A stretch of DNA of 64,000 nt, from positions 558,001-622,000 of the forward strand of contig NZ_MVAB01000001.1 in assembly GCF_002026305.1 (NCBI RefSeq), given 5' to 3'. The stretch comes from Vagococcus martis (GTDB lineage Bacteria; Bacillota; Bacilli; Lactobacillales; Vagococcaceae). The position numbers and the translations under genes were made by a program. Below, piece by piece: positions 18,516-28,842 of this stretch. The notes under the pieces are model-generated. The model saw only the letters and a list, made by a program, of their open reading frames with translations. It did not search any database and was not told the origin of the DNA. Numbering within the stretch: position 1 is the stretch's first letter; each line of letters opens with the position of its first letter.

Positions 18516-18544
18516 TTGATTTGTATCTCTTTTACAAGTAAAAT
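18516..18544 (+). promoter_or_regulatory. Candidate zwf promoter
   Basis: TTGATT is followed after 17 nt by TAAAAT, about 52 nt before the zwf start codon. Confidence 0.55.
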
Positions 18545-18596
18545 AAGACCAATAATAAGATTATTCAGATATTTCGTAAGGAAAGTAGGAAATAAG

Positions 18597-20105
18597 ATGA
18601 CTCAAGAAAACAAAGCTTTATTTATCATCTTTGGGGGAACTGGAGATTTAGCCAAACGAAAATTATACCCATCTCTTTTTCGTTTATTCCGTAAAGGAGC
18701 AATTGGCAAACACTTTGCTGTGATTGGAACAGCTAGACGCGAATGGACAAATGACCATTTTAGAGAAGTTGTCACTGAAAGTATCGAAGAATTAAACCCA
18801 ACACCAAAAGAAATAGATTCTTTTACGTCTCATTTTTATTACCAAGCTCATAATGTTACTAATACAGAAGAATATGTCACCCTTGAAAAATTAGCGAGTG
18901 AATTAAATGAGGAATATCAACTAGAGGGCAATCGTATTTTCTACTTGGCGATGGCACCAAGTTTCTTTGGAACAATCGCACAACACATCAAATCAGAACA
19001 TATTTTAAGTGACGATGGATTCAATCGCCTTATCATCGAAAAACCATTTGGAACGGACTACAAAACGGCAAAAGAGTTAAATGATTCGATTTCTGCTGCG
19101 TTTACTGAAGACCAAATTTTCCGTATTGACCACTACTTAGGAAAAGAAATGGTACAAAATATTTCTGCTATTCGTTTTGGAAACAACATTTTTGAATCGT
19201 TATGGAATCATCATTATATCGACAATGTGCAAATCACATTAGCCGAATCTTTAGGGGTAGAAGAACGTGGTGGATATTATGATAAGAGTGGGGCATTAAA
19301 AGATATGGTACAAAATCACATTCTTCAGGTGGTTGCTCTACTTGCTATGGAACCACCAACTATCTTTTCTGATCGCGCTATTCGTACAGAAAAAATTAAT
19401 GCCCTTGAATCAATTCGTATTTACAACGAAGAAGAAGTTAAAGAAAACTTTGTTCGAGGACAATATTCAAGTGGGCATCTTGGAAAAAATAACTTTGTTG
19501 GATATCATGATGAAAAAGATGTTGATCCTTCTTCTTCAACTGAAACATTTGTTGCTGGTAAGTTTATGATTGATACTTTTAGATGGTCAGGCGTTCCTTT
19601 CTATATTCGCACAGGTAAACGTCTAACTGAAAAAGGGACACGTATAAATATTGTGTTTAAACCAACGCCTATCAACGTTTTTCGTGCATCAACACAATCT
19701 GAAGAATTACCTGAAAATATTTTAACTATCTATATCCAACCAACAGAAGGATTTTCTTTAACTCTTAACGGAAAAGAAGTTGGTCCTGGTTTTGCAGTAG
19801 ATCCTGTTAAATTAAACTATCGCCATTCAAGTGAAACACTTGAGAATAGCCCTGAGGCCTATGAAAAACTCCTGCTTGATTGTCTTAAAGGAGACGCAAC
19901 TAACTTCACTCATTGGGACGAAGTGGCTGCATCTTGGAAAATTGTTGATATTATAAGACAAACTTGGGATAAAGAAACAGGTGCTATTCCAACTTATCCA
20001 GCTCGAACTATGGGACCAAAAGAATCGTTCGATTTACTAGAAAAAGATGGCCGTAGTTGGGTTTGGGAACCTGATCAATGGTATCGAGAAAAAGAATTAC
20101 TATAA
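18597..20105 (+). CDS. zwf: Glucose-6-phosphate 1-dehydrogenase
   Basis: This 502-residue enzyme catalyses the first step of the oxidative pentose phosphate pathway, making NADPH and 6-phosphogluconolactone. The nucleotide-binding motif GGTGDLAKRKLYPSL sits near the N-terminus and the catalytic RIDHYLGKE follows near 178-186, with the EKPFGTD substrate-binding motif before it. Full family length. ATG 18597 has AGGA 6 nt upstream; a longer reading frame lacks a ribosome site and is AT-rich non-family sequence. It is monocistronic with its own terminator. Confidence 0.96.
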   Translation: MTQENKALFIIFGGTGDLAKRKLYPSLFRLFRKGAIGKHFAVIGTARREWTNDHFREVVTESIEELNPTPKEIDSFTSHFYYQAHNVTNTEEYVTLEKLASELNEEYQLEGNRIFYLAMAPSFFGTIAQHIKSEHILSDDGFNRLIIEKPFGTDYKTAKELNDSISAAFTEDQIFRIDHYLGKEMVQNISAIRFGNNIFESLWNHHYIDNVQITLAESLGVEERGGYYDKSGALKDMVQNHILQVVALLAMEPPTIFSDRAIRTEKINALESIRIYNEEEVKENFVRGQYSSGHLGKNNFVGYHDEKDVDPSSSTETFVAGKFMIDTFRWSGVPFYIRTGKRLTEKGTRINIVFKPTPINVFRASTQSEELPENILTIYIQPTEGFSLTLNGKEVGPGFAVDPVKLNYRHSSETLENSPEAYEKLLLDCLKGDATNFTHWDEVAASWKIVDIIRQTWDKETGAIPTYPARTMGPKESFDLLEKDGRSWVWEPDQWYREKELL

Positions 20106-20107
20106 TA

Positions 20108-20146
20108 CAAAAGAGACGTCAAATTCTAAATCGACGTCTCTTTTTA
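20108..20146. terminator. Bidirectional terminator after zwf
   Basis: A perfect 11-bp stem (AAGAGACGTC / GACGTCTCTT) has five T on the plus side and TTTT on the minus side. It is shared with the convergent small gene. Confidence 0.88.
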
Positions 20147-20154
20147 TGTTTATA

Positions 20155-20445
20155 TTAACAAAAATAATCTCTCATAAAAGAAGCAGTTTGTGCATCCAAT
20201 CCAAGCTCCATAAAATTTTCATCTACTGGTCGTAATTCTTTATAATCGTCACCCTCATACTTATCAATCTCATGTAAAATGTGGCGAATATCATGTAGAG
20301 CTTCTTTCTCAAAAAACCATTCTTTTAATCTGTTTTGTGTTGTTTTTTCCTCTTTTTCATAATCAGCCAAATGCTTATCCATTTTCTCAATAGTTTCTAC
20401 AATACGATTTATTGTCTCTTCTTTTTTAAGCTCTTTTGATTTCAT
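20155..20445 (-). CDS. Small helical protein, function unknown
   Basis: This 96-residue protein is highly charged and predicted helical, with no signal peptide or membrane segment. I do not recognise a family. The N-terminal half is coiled-coil-like (Lys/Glu-rich). An ATG at 20454 would add three residues, but the AAGGG site is adjacent to that codon and correctly spaced for ATG 20445. It is divergent from the LysR gene, separated by 144 nt, so the regulator could control it. Confidence 0.65.
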   Translation of the reverse strand: MKSKELKKEETINRIVETIEKMDKHLADYEKEEKTTQNRLKEWFFEKEALHDIRHILHEIDKYEGDDYKELRPVDENFMELGLDAQTASFMRDYFC

Positions 20446-20589
20446 AACACTCATCCCTTCAACTTTAATAAAATCTGTATGCTATTTTAACGTTCTATTC
20501 AATTAATTAATGACGTTTATCCATTTTTTTGATATCATTAAAATTATCTAATTTTTTAATTATTTTCTAATATGAAAGGAGATAATCAA

Positions 20590-21447
20590 ATGGATATCAG
20601 ACAATTAACTTATTTTATTGCCATAGCAGAAGCAAATACTATCTCTGATGCCGCAAAAAAACTTAATATTGCTCAATCAGCTTTAAGTCAAATGTTAAAG
20701 CAACTAGAAACTGAGTTAGGTACTATTCTAGTAGAAAGACATAAAAAACAACATCACCTCACTCCTAGTGGGTGTATTATGTATGATGAAGCACTGTCCA
20801 TCATCGCCCAAATAAATCAAGCCAAACAACGCATACAAGATAGTAACGTTGGCACACTTGGTTCGATTAATATTGGCGTCGATGCACTACTATCCAGCAT
20901 TTTATATTCAACTATTAAAGACTATTTAAAAACATATCCAGATATTAAATTAAATATTTTTCAAAACGATCAAGCTACATTGCAAGAAATGTTGGAAGCT
21001 AGACAAATTGACGTTGCCCTAACTCACTATGCCCTCAATGAAGATGAATTTATTTCAATTAACAAAGAAACGGTTCCTGTTTACCTCGTTTACTCTGATA
21101 ATTATGATGAGCATTGGACAATGAATGAAATATTACGTCAGTCAAAAGATATTATCTTACCTCTACACAAAGATGAAAAATTGTATAAAGAATTGACTCT
21201 TTGGTTAAACAATTCGATTGGCTGCAAAAAAAACATTACAAGCTGTGCAGATGTAAAACTACTCTTACAATTGATTAAAACCAATCAATGTGTTAGTTTT
21301 ATTCCAGAATTTTTACTACGAGAATTACCTAAAAGTATTCATATACATGAAGTGACACTTCCTACTCTCACTTACTCATACCAATGGGTTTACTTAAAAA
21401 ATAGGTACTTCCCAAAAATGTTAACTGAGTTTTTATCGTTTAATTAA
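20590..21447 (+). CDS. LysR-family transcriptional regulator
   Basis: This 285-residue regulator has an N-terminal winged HTH (MDIRQLTYFIAIAEANTISDAAKKLN, split here as the first 26 residues of the domain entry: recognition part AQSALSQMLKQLE). A periplasmic-binding-fold effector domain follows (about 90-285). The start with AAAGGAG 8 nt upstream is preferred over an in-frame ATG 18 nt earlier. The effector and targets are unknown; the divergent 96-residue gene is the positional candidate target. Confidence 0.88.
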   Translation: MDIRQLTYFIAIAEANTISDAAKKLNIAQSALSQMLKQLETELGTILVERHKKQHHLTPSGCIMYDEALSIIAQINQAKQRIQDSNVGTLGSINIGVDALLSSILYSTIKDYLKTYPDIKLNIFQNDQATLQEMLEARQIDVALTHYALNEDEFISINKETVPVYLVYSDNYDEHWTMNEILRQSKDIILPLHKDEKLYKELTLWLNNSIGCKKNITSCADVKLLLQLIKTNQCVSFIPEFLLRELPKSIHIHEVTLPTLTYSYQWVYLKNRYFPKMLTEFLSFN

Positions 21448-21579
21448 GTGATTAGGTCCCTATGTCTCTTACCTTTTCTCTTAGCTAAGAACAGTATTAT
21501 TAAAACACTTATTTATGAATCTTTTTTAGGATAAATGTGAAAAAGATACTACTATCTACTTAAAGTTTTTAGACAAAAT

Positions 21580-21615
21580 AAAAAGTCTAGGAAATCAAAT
21601 TTCCTGGACTTTTTT
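21580..21615. terminator. Bidirectional terminator
   Basis: AAAAAGTCTAGGAAAT pairs with ATTTCCTGGACTTTTT, with T-runs on both strands. It lies between the convergent lysR-type and AI-2E-family genes. Confidence 0.88.
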
Positions 21616-22783
21616 AAGTCACACTTGGTGTTTCTTCCTCTTGTTCTTCTTCATATAAACCTGATACTTCTTTGTACCAATTAAATACATGAATGACAAC
21701 CACTTTAATAGCAGCATATCCAGGTATACCTAATATCACTCCTAATACACCAAATAATTTACCAGCTGATAACAAGACAAAAATAATCGTAATAGGATGA
21801 ATATCTAACTGACTGCCTAAAATTAAAGGTGAAATCACACGTCCTTCAATTGTTTGCTCAATAATAAATACTATAATCACAGCAATTAACATTTTAGGAC
21901 CACTAACAAGGGCTAATATAATCGCCGGAATTGTTGCTAGAGCAGACCCGATATAAGGAATTAAATTTAACAAACCTGCTAATATACCTAACGTCACACT
22001 ATATTCAAGTCCTATAACACTAAAACCAATCATAAACATGACAGAAACAGCAAATGCTACTGTCACTTGACCTCGTACGTAAGAAGATAATTGTTTATTA
22101 ATATCTTCTAACACTCTAAGTGTTGGCTTTCGCATTTTTATTGGAATAACTGGCGTAATGTACGGAACTAATTTCCGTCCATCCTTTAATAAATAGAACA
22201 AAATAAACGGTACAGTAATAGCAGTCACAACAACATTTGCTACTGCTCCAACGATATTACCTAAACTGTTAAATGTTGTTTTAGATAAGGATTTCGCTAA
22301 ACTACTAATAGAATTTGTTAGTTCATTAAAGTATTTCTCAAAAGGCTCACTAAATTGACTCAGAGCAGGTAAAGATAAGAACTCTGTGGATTTTCGTTCA
22401 ATAACATCCCAGTAATGGGGCCATTCTGAAATAAAACTTTTTGTTTGGTATTCAATTTTTGGAACAAGAATAACAATTCCCCAAATAATTAACCCTAAAA
22501 TAGTAATAAAAAGTAAACTAATGGTATAAACGCGTTTGATGCCACGTTTTTCAAAGAAATTGACTACTGGATTTAGTAAGTAGTACAGTAAACCTGACAC
22601 AATGATTGGTACACCAACAATGCCTAAAAATTGCGCGACAGGTGTAAACAAGTCAGATACTTTAGTAAATACTAATAGTATGAGTAGTATTAACAATACA
22701 ACCATTAAGCCTGTTACTAGTTTGTTGTTTAAAAACAAACGATAGAATAAAGACTTAGGGCTTCCCTCTTTTTTTAACTTCAC
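21614..22783 (-). CDS. AI-2E-family (PerM/YdiK-type) membrane transporter
   Basis: This 389-residue membrane protein has about eight hydrophobic helices in the arrangement of the AI-2E/PerM family, with a characteristic central cluster (GLLNLIPYIG) and the late segment EQTIEGRVISPLILG. Despite the name, few members have been shown to move autoinducer-2; some are Na+/H+ antiporters. It starts at GTG with AGGGGGAAG upstream. It lies 11 nt after a GutA-type EIIA gene, so the two are co-transcribed. Confidence 0.85.
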   Translation of the reverse strand: MKLKKEGSPKSLFYRLFLNNKLVTGLMVVLLILLILLVFTKVSDLFTPVAQFLGIVGVPIIVSGLLYYLLNPVVNFFEKRGIKRVYTISLLFITILGLIIWGIVILVPKIEYQTKSFISEWPHYWDVIERKSTEFLSLPALSQFSEPFEKYFNELTNSISSLAKSLSKTTFNSLGNIVGAVANVVVTAITVPFILFYLLKDGRKLVPYITPVIPIKMRKPTLRVLEDINKQLSSYVRGQVTVAFAVSVMFMIGFSVIGLEYSVTLGILAGLLNLIPYIGSALATIPAIILALVSGPKMLIAVIIVFIIEQTIEGRVISPLILGSQLDIHPITIIFVLLSAGKLFGVLGVILGIPGYAAIKVVVIHVFNWYKEVSGLYEEEQEEETPSVT

Positions 22784-22794
22784 CTATCTTCCCC

Positions 22795-23148
22795 CTAACG
22801 ATATGTAATGATAGTCCCTTCATTGATTTTAGGGAACGTATATGGTTCCAGATAAATCGCATTTGATAGTTCATCCATACCTTCTGGATCTTTGAACATC
22901 AATGTTACATGTCCCATAGATTCTAAGTGTCTATTAGAAACAGACCCAATTTTAACTATATGGTACTCTTGGTCATCAAATAAAATGGTATCACCAACTT
23001 CTAGATTAAATGGCCCACTTGTTTCAACTTGTTGAATAACAGAAACTTTTTCAATTTCTTCTGTCACTTTTTCTCCAAATAAAATAATCATTTCATCTTT
23101 AGCATCCATTGCGTGTTCCCCAATTTGTTTGACAACTGATTTAATCAT
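22795..23148 (-). CDS. Orphan PTS glucitol/sorbitol-type EIIA
   Basis: This 117-residue protein aligns across its length with GutA/SrlB EIIA proteins. The conserved core is KIGSVSNRHLESMGHVTLMF, with GHVTL matching the same block in SrlB, and the N-terminus is followed by the A-x-D-A-x-D-E helix. It would accept phosphate from HPr, but no EIIB, EIIC or polyol dehydrogenase gene is nearby, so a sensory or regulatory role is possible. GGGGAAG precedes the ATG. It is first gene of an operon with the AI-2E-family transporter. Confidence 0.8.
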   Translation of the reverse strand: MIKSVVKQIGEHAMDAKDEMIILFGEKVTEEIEKVSVIQQVETSGPFNLEVGDTILFDDQEYHIVKIGSVSNRHLESMGHVTLMFKDPEGMDELSNAIYLEPYTFPKINEGTIITYR

Positions 23149-23245
23149 ATCGATATCTTCCCCACTTTTTTAATATTTTATAATTTAACTATACCACAAT
23201 CACAACAAAGACTCTCATTTTATGCTAGATTATTTAAAAACCTTT

Positions 23246-23281
23246 TAAAAAAGAAGAAGGAATTAAATTCCTCCCTCTTTC
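23246..23281 (-). terminator. Terminator after the subtilase gene
   Basis: A GAGGGAGGAATT / AATTCCTTCTTC hairpin ends in a T-run on the minus strand, just past the subtilase stop. Confidence 0.8.
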
Positions 23282-23298
23282 ATCGGCATCTATTTAGT

Positions 23299-26200
23299 TT
23301 ACTGTTCCTTTTTTCGTTTATTGAGCCATACAATTGATACTAACGATAACATCAGTATACCAATTATCACTACCTTTTTATTTGATGTCTCACCAGTCTT
23401 TGGTAAGTGGTGTTTAGCAAATGATTTTAGGGTTTCCTGCGTTTGATTAGATGATACATTACTCACTCGTTTCACCGTTTCATTAGAAATGAATCCAATT
23501 GACTCTTGCGATAGTTGACTAGTTTTTTCTTTTTGATTCTCTTCTTTATCTACTATTTTTTCATCTTCTTTTTCTTGATTTTCAAAAGGTGGCGTTTGCT
23601 CTTTTTCTGCTTTACCTTTTTCTTCTTTAGATGGTGATTCTTCTAATTCATTTGATGTCTGTGTCTCACCATCTTTTTTATCTGTTTGTTCTAATTCTGT
23701 TTGTGTTGTACTTTCTTTACTTTGGATTGGTTTAGGTTTTACGACGATGTTTTCACTTAAAACTGGACTTTCATTACCCGCAGTATCAACTGATTTGACT
23801 TGTAATACACTATCTTTTGTCACGTCAAATGCTTCTTTGTACTCTTCCCATGTTTTTCCTTCATCTAAACTATACGTGAGATGAGTATCAGTATCCTCAA
23901 TCGTTAAACCAATCGTCACTGTCACTTTTTCTTCTTTCCCACCATATGAGCTAAGTGAAATAGTTGGGAGTGATTTTATTTCGGTACGAATATTATCTAC
24001 TTTTATTTCGGAGACTGCTGATTCATTTCCATATTTATCAGCATACTTAAAGTAGTAATTTCCATTTTCACTGACGCTGACATCTGTTGGTACAACCGTC
24101 CAACTTTCTTTATCAGTTGAGTAATACAAGTTAGGCTTTTCAAAACTACCTACATGATTAGCTACTTCAGTCTCATTACTAGATGATAATACGACTGGTT
24201 TACGTGTTAATTTATCATCACTACTTACTACATTTGGAGCTGGTATTGCATTATCTTTGTGATGTTTCATATCAAAATCTAATGTTTGTTTATTTCCAAC
24301 TAAGTCAGATAATGTTGCCGTCATTTTAGATGTTGCTTCTGGTAAAAGAGACACTTTATAATCAACATCCACACTTGGTCTTTTATCAAAAAACGACTCA
24401 TTAAATGTTGTATAGCTTGGATCAGTGTAAACATGATTATTATTTATACTAAAATCATAACCCGTTAAATTATCTGTTATCGTGGCTTGAACAACGTAAG
24501 GATTTTGATTCGTAAACCCAACTAATCGTCCATCAGATTGTTGCTCCACATTATGTAATGTTAACGATGGTAAAGTGTCGTCCACCCAAATAGTATAGCC
24601 ATAATTAACAACTGGCTTCCCTTGATTTAACTTATCGTCTTGGACGTAAGCCGTTAAACGATATGAACCTGTTGAAATATTTTTCATTTGGTAACTAAAG
24701 GCTAAAGTTGTTGGATCATAAGGTACTTTTTCACCATTTAATGTAAAATTAGCGACTGGATAGGCTAACTTACCAGTTATGGTTAATGTTTTATTATCTT
24801 TATCATATCCTGTGCTATCCGTATTTATCACTGATAGACTAGAATCGATATTATCAAATTTAATCATATTTTTATCAATTTTCGTTGCACTAGATGAATG
24901 AACGACAACCTGTTGAGTGGTGTGATTTCCCGATTCATCGGTTGCAACAACATAATATAAATTATCTCCATAAATTAGTGAGAGCTCTTTAGAGAACGTA
25001 CCGTTATCTAATGTTAAAGGTATTTTTTCTTCTGTTTTAGGGTTATAAAGCAAAGCTTCAGTTGCATCACTGATATTACCTGATAACGTATATTGACTAT
25101 CTGTTGTATTTATTTTCCCATCAGATGAATCGTTTATTTCTATCACAGGCGTATCTAAATCCACTTTTACTGGCATCACACCAAACAAGTCAGTGCCTTC
25201 TTTATCTTGCGTAAATAATATACTGGTTTTATCTTTTGTAATCGGAACACTGACTTCAAATAATCCCTTATCTGATGTTTTGACTTCAACACCATCTACA
25301 TAAAATACTGTATCATTTTTGTAACTACCTGTTAGTATAAAACTCCCAGTCTCTTTATTATATCCTGCTGTATTTTGACTAATTGTTTGATTTGGTGACA
25401 GATTATAAATTAATATATTTTCTTTATCACCTTGTTGAGCAACAATACTTGAGGTCGCAATATTCCCAGCCATATCACTCACTCCAAGAGTTACTTGATT
25501 TTTTCCTTGAGAAAAAACACTAGATATTTTCTGAGTTGATTCATATTGCTGATTACGTTTATCTTTGTTACTACCTTCCTTAAGAGCTATTTTGTAATTT
25601 TTTCCATTTACATTTAAAGCCACAACATCTGGTTTCACTCCAGACAGATTATCCGTTACCTCAACTAGTAGCGTTCCTGTTTTACTTACCTCGACATGTT
25701 TAATTTCTGGTTTTGTATTATCAACTGTTATTGGTATGTATGTTTCTTGAGTTGATCCATCATTTTGTGAAGTAACACTCACTTTGTATTGGTAACGACC
25801 ATCTGTCACTTGTTCTTCTTTGCCTGATTTTTTATTATATGACGTTCCTGCCCATTTTGCTTGAGACACGGCATGTGTTGTCCACTTTCCTGTTCCTGAA
25901 TTAAAGAAATCTTTGCGACCATTTTTAGAAATGTAAAGCTCTTTTATTGTGTCACCTTTATCATCTATAATGTCATATGTTGCTTGTGAGAAATTACGAT
26001 TGAAAAATAAATATGGCATACTATAATCTTGAACACCATCATTATTTTTAGGAGAAATAGCCATCGCATCTGGATCGACAACTGACTCACCTTTTTCATT
26101 TTTCACCATTCCTAAAATATTATTGCCATTACTTACTAAAAATCCTGATGCTGTCGGTGCGCCATGACCTTCTTGGAAAATCAAAGGATCGACTGCCTTA

Positions 26201-28650
26201 TCTTTAGAATAAGTACCAAAGAACCCCATGTATGGAATAACTAAGTTAGGTGTATCCACACCGTCAAATCCGATAAAGCCTTCAACAAATTGTTGTTCTG
26301 AAAAAGAAAATGGTAACGTCAAATTAAACGAAACAGTTTTACTCTCTTTAGCTTTTAACTCAATTGTTTGTTTATTTGTTGTTAGATTAGCTTTATCTAT
26401 TTTTGTATCATAGATTTCTTTATTCGCGTCAGTACTCTGTGTATAGACTCCACCATAATCATTTACTGTATATGTTTTATCTTGATCACTATGATTAGTC
26501 AACGTCACATCGATTGTTGTTGAACGGCCAATTTCTTTTAAGGCTATCGTTGATTCATTAGTCGGTGTGTAAAGGACACTGACTTCATTTTCAATCGCTG
26601 AAGCCACATTGATTTGACCTGCACCTTGTCTTCGTGGTGAAATAATTTCTTTGGTATGACTCACATCAAACATTGGAACAGATGTATTAACAGCAGAATC
26701 TTTTGCAAACTTCACTAATTCTTTCCCACTCAAGTTAAGTTTTTTCGCTTTTATGGCTTGTAAAATCAATGCTTGAGATCCAGCTACAAAAGGTGACGCC
26801 ATACTTGTTCCGCTCATTGTTTGGTATTTATTTCCATTAGCTAATGAATAAATATTACCACCAGGAGCAGATATTTCAGGTTTAAAATTCAATTCAGGTG
26901 TTGGTCCCCATGAACTAAAATCTGACATCTTACCATACATTTTATTGTCAACTTCAGCTTTTCCAAGATTGAACGCTACTTTTTTCTTATCCTTCGCTAC
27001 TTGTAATAACACGTCTCCATCAACATCAGACAGACCAATTGTTGGATACTCTGCATCATCTAAGGACATTTGTACAATGCCATCCGTATTATTATAGATA
27101 AAGGCTGCAACAGCACCATTTTCTTTTGCATATTTTGCTTTTTCACTAAATGACATCTCGCCACGCTGTATCAAAGCAATATTTCCTTTTATTGATTTTT
27201 TCACTTCATCTGTATAATCTGTTGCTTTACCAAATCCTACATCTATTAATTCGCGTTCTTGATTTAGTACACCATATTGTGTTTCAACTTTACTAAATAT
27301 GGTCGTTGACCCATCTGTTAATTCTGGCACTGAACTAAAGACTGCATTACCTAATGTATCTTTCAATGTTTCAAGTGTCACAATAGAATTTTCTGATGAC
27401 GCAACAGTCAACGCTTCTGTAGTGACTCCAGGACTTCCGACTGTACTCATATCTGACGTATTTAATAGATTTTTTGGAGTGTCATGCATGTCGTTTGTCC
27501 CACTCACACTATTATTTCCTGCTGAAATAACTGACATAACACCTGCATCACTTGCGCGTTTTATCGCTTGATTTTGCGGATCGTTTGGATCAGTATTTGC
27601 GCTAACAGAACCCAAACTCATATTAATAACGTCCGCTCCTAATTTAACCGAGTCCTCAATAGCCGCAATAATGTCATCTGTATAACAACCTTTCAACTCT
27701 TTGTTATTAGAAAAAACTTTCATCGCAAGTAACTGAGCTTCTGGGGCAACCCCTTTCACTTCACCATTTGATCCAGCAATACCTGCCACATGTTGGCCAT
27801 GCATCCCAGCATCACCCACATCTACAATATCATCGCTGCCATCTGCGTAATTATAACCAAATGGAACCTTTTCACTGAAGTATTTCCCTTTATCCATTTT
27901 TTTAACGCTTTCTTTAGTTAAAGGACCGCTTTCAGGATTGGATAAGAATAGATCTTTATGGCTTGGATCGATTCCACTATCAATAATTGAGATAACCATC
28001 CCTTCACCATGTAATTTCTTTTCTTCCCAAACTTTTTGTACATCGGCAATTGCATTTGCATGTGTATCAGTTGGATAAAATACTTGCGCCGGTGTCACCG
28101 ATACAACTCCGCTTAATGCTTCAATTTTTTCAATGTCTCCAACTTTTACATTAATAGAAAACGCGTTTAACAAATAACCAAATGAACGTTTGGCCTTTGA
28201 ACCTGCGATTTTTTCAATCTTTACTTTTACAGACGATTGTTTTTTGACCACTGTATCTGTCGCTTTTTCTATTGACTGAACAGATTGTTTAGAACCTGTT
28301 GGTAGGTCAACTTTATTTATAGCAACATCCTCATCTAACTGAACCATTACACGTATGCGTTGTTCTTTATCAATAGTTGTGTTAGATGTACCTTCTTTGA
28401 TTAGTCCCTCATTTTTTAACTGTTCATTGACTCTTGTATAAAAATCAGTTGCATCAGCTTTATTGGCCAATTCTTTTTCTTCATTCAAAAAATTTTTGAC
28501 ACTTTCTTCTACCTTTTTTTGATTCGTTTGTGTTTCCTTTTGACTACTCGTTTCATTTGCTAATACAAGTGTTGCATCCAAAACTGGCGTGGACAATAAA
28601 AAAAGACTACTCGCTAGCAGTGCCGAACGTTTAACAACCGACTGTTTCAT
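23299..28650 (-). CDS. LPXTG-anchored subtilisin-like cell-envelope protease
   Basis: This is a 1783-residue surface protease of the lactocepin/C5a-peptidase type. A signal peptide (cleavage near residue 31) and a propeptide (about 35-195) precede the S8 catalytic domain. The catalytic residues are Asp224 (IIDSG), His284 (HGQHVAG), oxyanion Asn379 (SAGNN) and Ser616 (GTSMASP), all intact. A protease-associated insert lies at about 440-570. Fn3-like and several Ig/FlgD-like beta domains follow to about 1640. A Lys/Glu/Gln-rich wall-spanning stretch leads to LPKTG at 1749, a hydrophobic helix and KRKKEQ for sortase A. Likely roles are casein/peptide nutrition or cleavage of host proteins. The start at 28650 has an AGGGGTAGG site; the 11 extra upstream residues are rejected. 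Confidence 0.92.
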   Translation of the reverse strand: MKQSVVKRSALLASSLFLLSTPVLDATLVLANETSSQKETQTNQKKVEESVKNFLNEEKELANKADATDFYTRVNEQLKNEGLIKEGTSNTTIDKEQRIRVMVQLDEDVAINKVDLPTGSKQSVQSIEKATDTVVKKQSSVKVKIEKIAGSKAKRSFGYLLNAFSINVKVGDIEKIEALSGVVSVTPAQVFYPTDTHANAIADVQKVWEEKKLHGEGMVISIIDSGIDPSHKDLFLSNPESGPLTKESVKKMDKGKYFSEKVPFGYNYADGSDDIVDVGDAGMHGQHVAGIAGSNGEVKGVAPEAQLLAMKVFSNNKELKGCYTDDIIAAIEDSVKLGADVINMSLGSVSANTDPNDPQNQAIKRASDAGVMSVISAGNNSVSGTNDMHDTPKNLLNTSDMSTVGSPGVTTEALTVASSENSIVTLETLKDTLGNAVFSSVPELTDGSTTIFSKVETQYGVLNQERELIDVGFGKATDYTDEVKKSIKGNIALIQRGEMSFSEKAKYAKENGAVAAFIYNNTDGIVQMSLDDAEYPTIGLSDVDGDVLLQVAKDKKKVAFNLGKAEVDNKMYGKMSDFSSWGPTPELNFKPEISAPGGNIYSLANGNKYQTMSGTSMASPFVAGSQALILQAIKAKKLNLSGKELVKFAKDSAVNTSVPMFDVSHTKEIISPRRQGAGQINVASAIENEVSVLYTPTNESTIALKEIGRSTTIDVTLTNHSDQDKTYTVNDYGGVYTQSTDANKEIYDTKIDKANLTTNKQTIELKAKESKTVSFNLTLPFSFSEQQFVEGFIGFDGVDTPNLVIPYMGFFGTYSKDKAVDPLIFQEGHGAPTASGFLVSNGNNILGMVKNEKGESVVDPDAMAISPKNNDGVQDYSMPYLFFNRNFSQATYDIIDDKGDTIKELYISKNGRKDFFNSGTGKWTTHAVSQAKWAGTSYNKKSGKEEQVTDGRYQYKVSVTSQNDGSTQETYIPITVDNTKPEIKHVEVSKTGTLLVEVTDNLSGVKPDVVALNVNGKNYKIALKEGSNKDKRNQQYESTQKISSVFSQGKNQVTLGVSDMAGNIATSSIVAQQGDKENILIYNLSPNQTISQNTAGYNKETGSFILTGSYKNDTVFYVDGVEVKTSDKGLFEVSVPITKDKTSILFTQDKEGTDLFGVMPVKVDLDTPVIEINDSSDGKINTTDSQYTLSGNISDATEALLYNPKTEEKIPLTLDNGTFSKELSLIYGDNLYYVVATDESGNHTTQQVVVHSSSATKIDKNMIKFDNIDSSLSVINTDSTGYDKDNKTLTITGKLAYPVANFTLNGEKVPYDPTTLAFSYQMKNISTGSYRLTAYVQDDKLNQGKPVVNYGYTIWVDDTLPSLTLHNVEQQSDGRLVGFTNQNPYVVQATITDNLTGYDFSINNNHVYTDPSYTTFNESFFDKRPSVDVDYKVSLLPEATSKMTATLSDLVGNKQTLDFDMKHHKDNAIPAPNVVSSDDKLTRKPVVLSSSNETEVANHVGSFEKPNLYYSTDKESWTVVPTDVSVSENGNYYFKYADKYGNESAVSEIKVDNIRTEIKSLPTISLSSYGGKEEKVTVTIGLTIEDTDTHLTYSLDEGKTWEEYKEAFDVTKDSVLQVKSVDTAGNESPVLSENIVVKPKPIQSKESTTQTELEQTDKKDGETQTSNELEESPSKEEKGKAEKEQTPPFENQEKEDEKIVDKEENQKEKTSQLSQESIGFISNETVKRVSNVSSNQTQETLKSFAKHHLPKTGETSNKKVVIIGILMLSLVSIVWLNKRKKEQ

Positions 28651-28795
28651 ATACCTACCCCTTTTATTATTTAATAACAACAATAAGATTAAAATACTGT
28701 TTGTTATTTATTAACTTTTTCTCATTATGATGAACTTTCCTCTCATTTTCAATAGGATAAATTAATTTATACTAGTAACTTTACTATTTGCGAAC

Positions 28796-28830
28796 AAAAA
28801 AAAGACCAAGATAGAACATCTTAGTCTTTT
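28796..28830 (-). terminator. Terminator of the apbE/FMN-reductase operon
   Basis: An AAAGACTAAGAT / ATCTTGGTCTTT hairpin with an eight-T run on the minus strand lies 12 nt past the last reductase gene. Confidence 0.88.
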
Positions 28831-28842
28831 ACTGTCTAGTTA

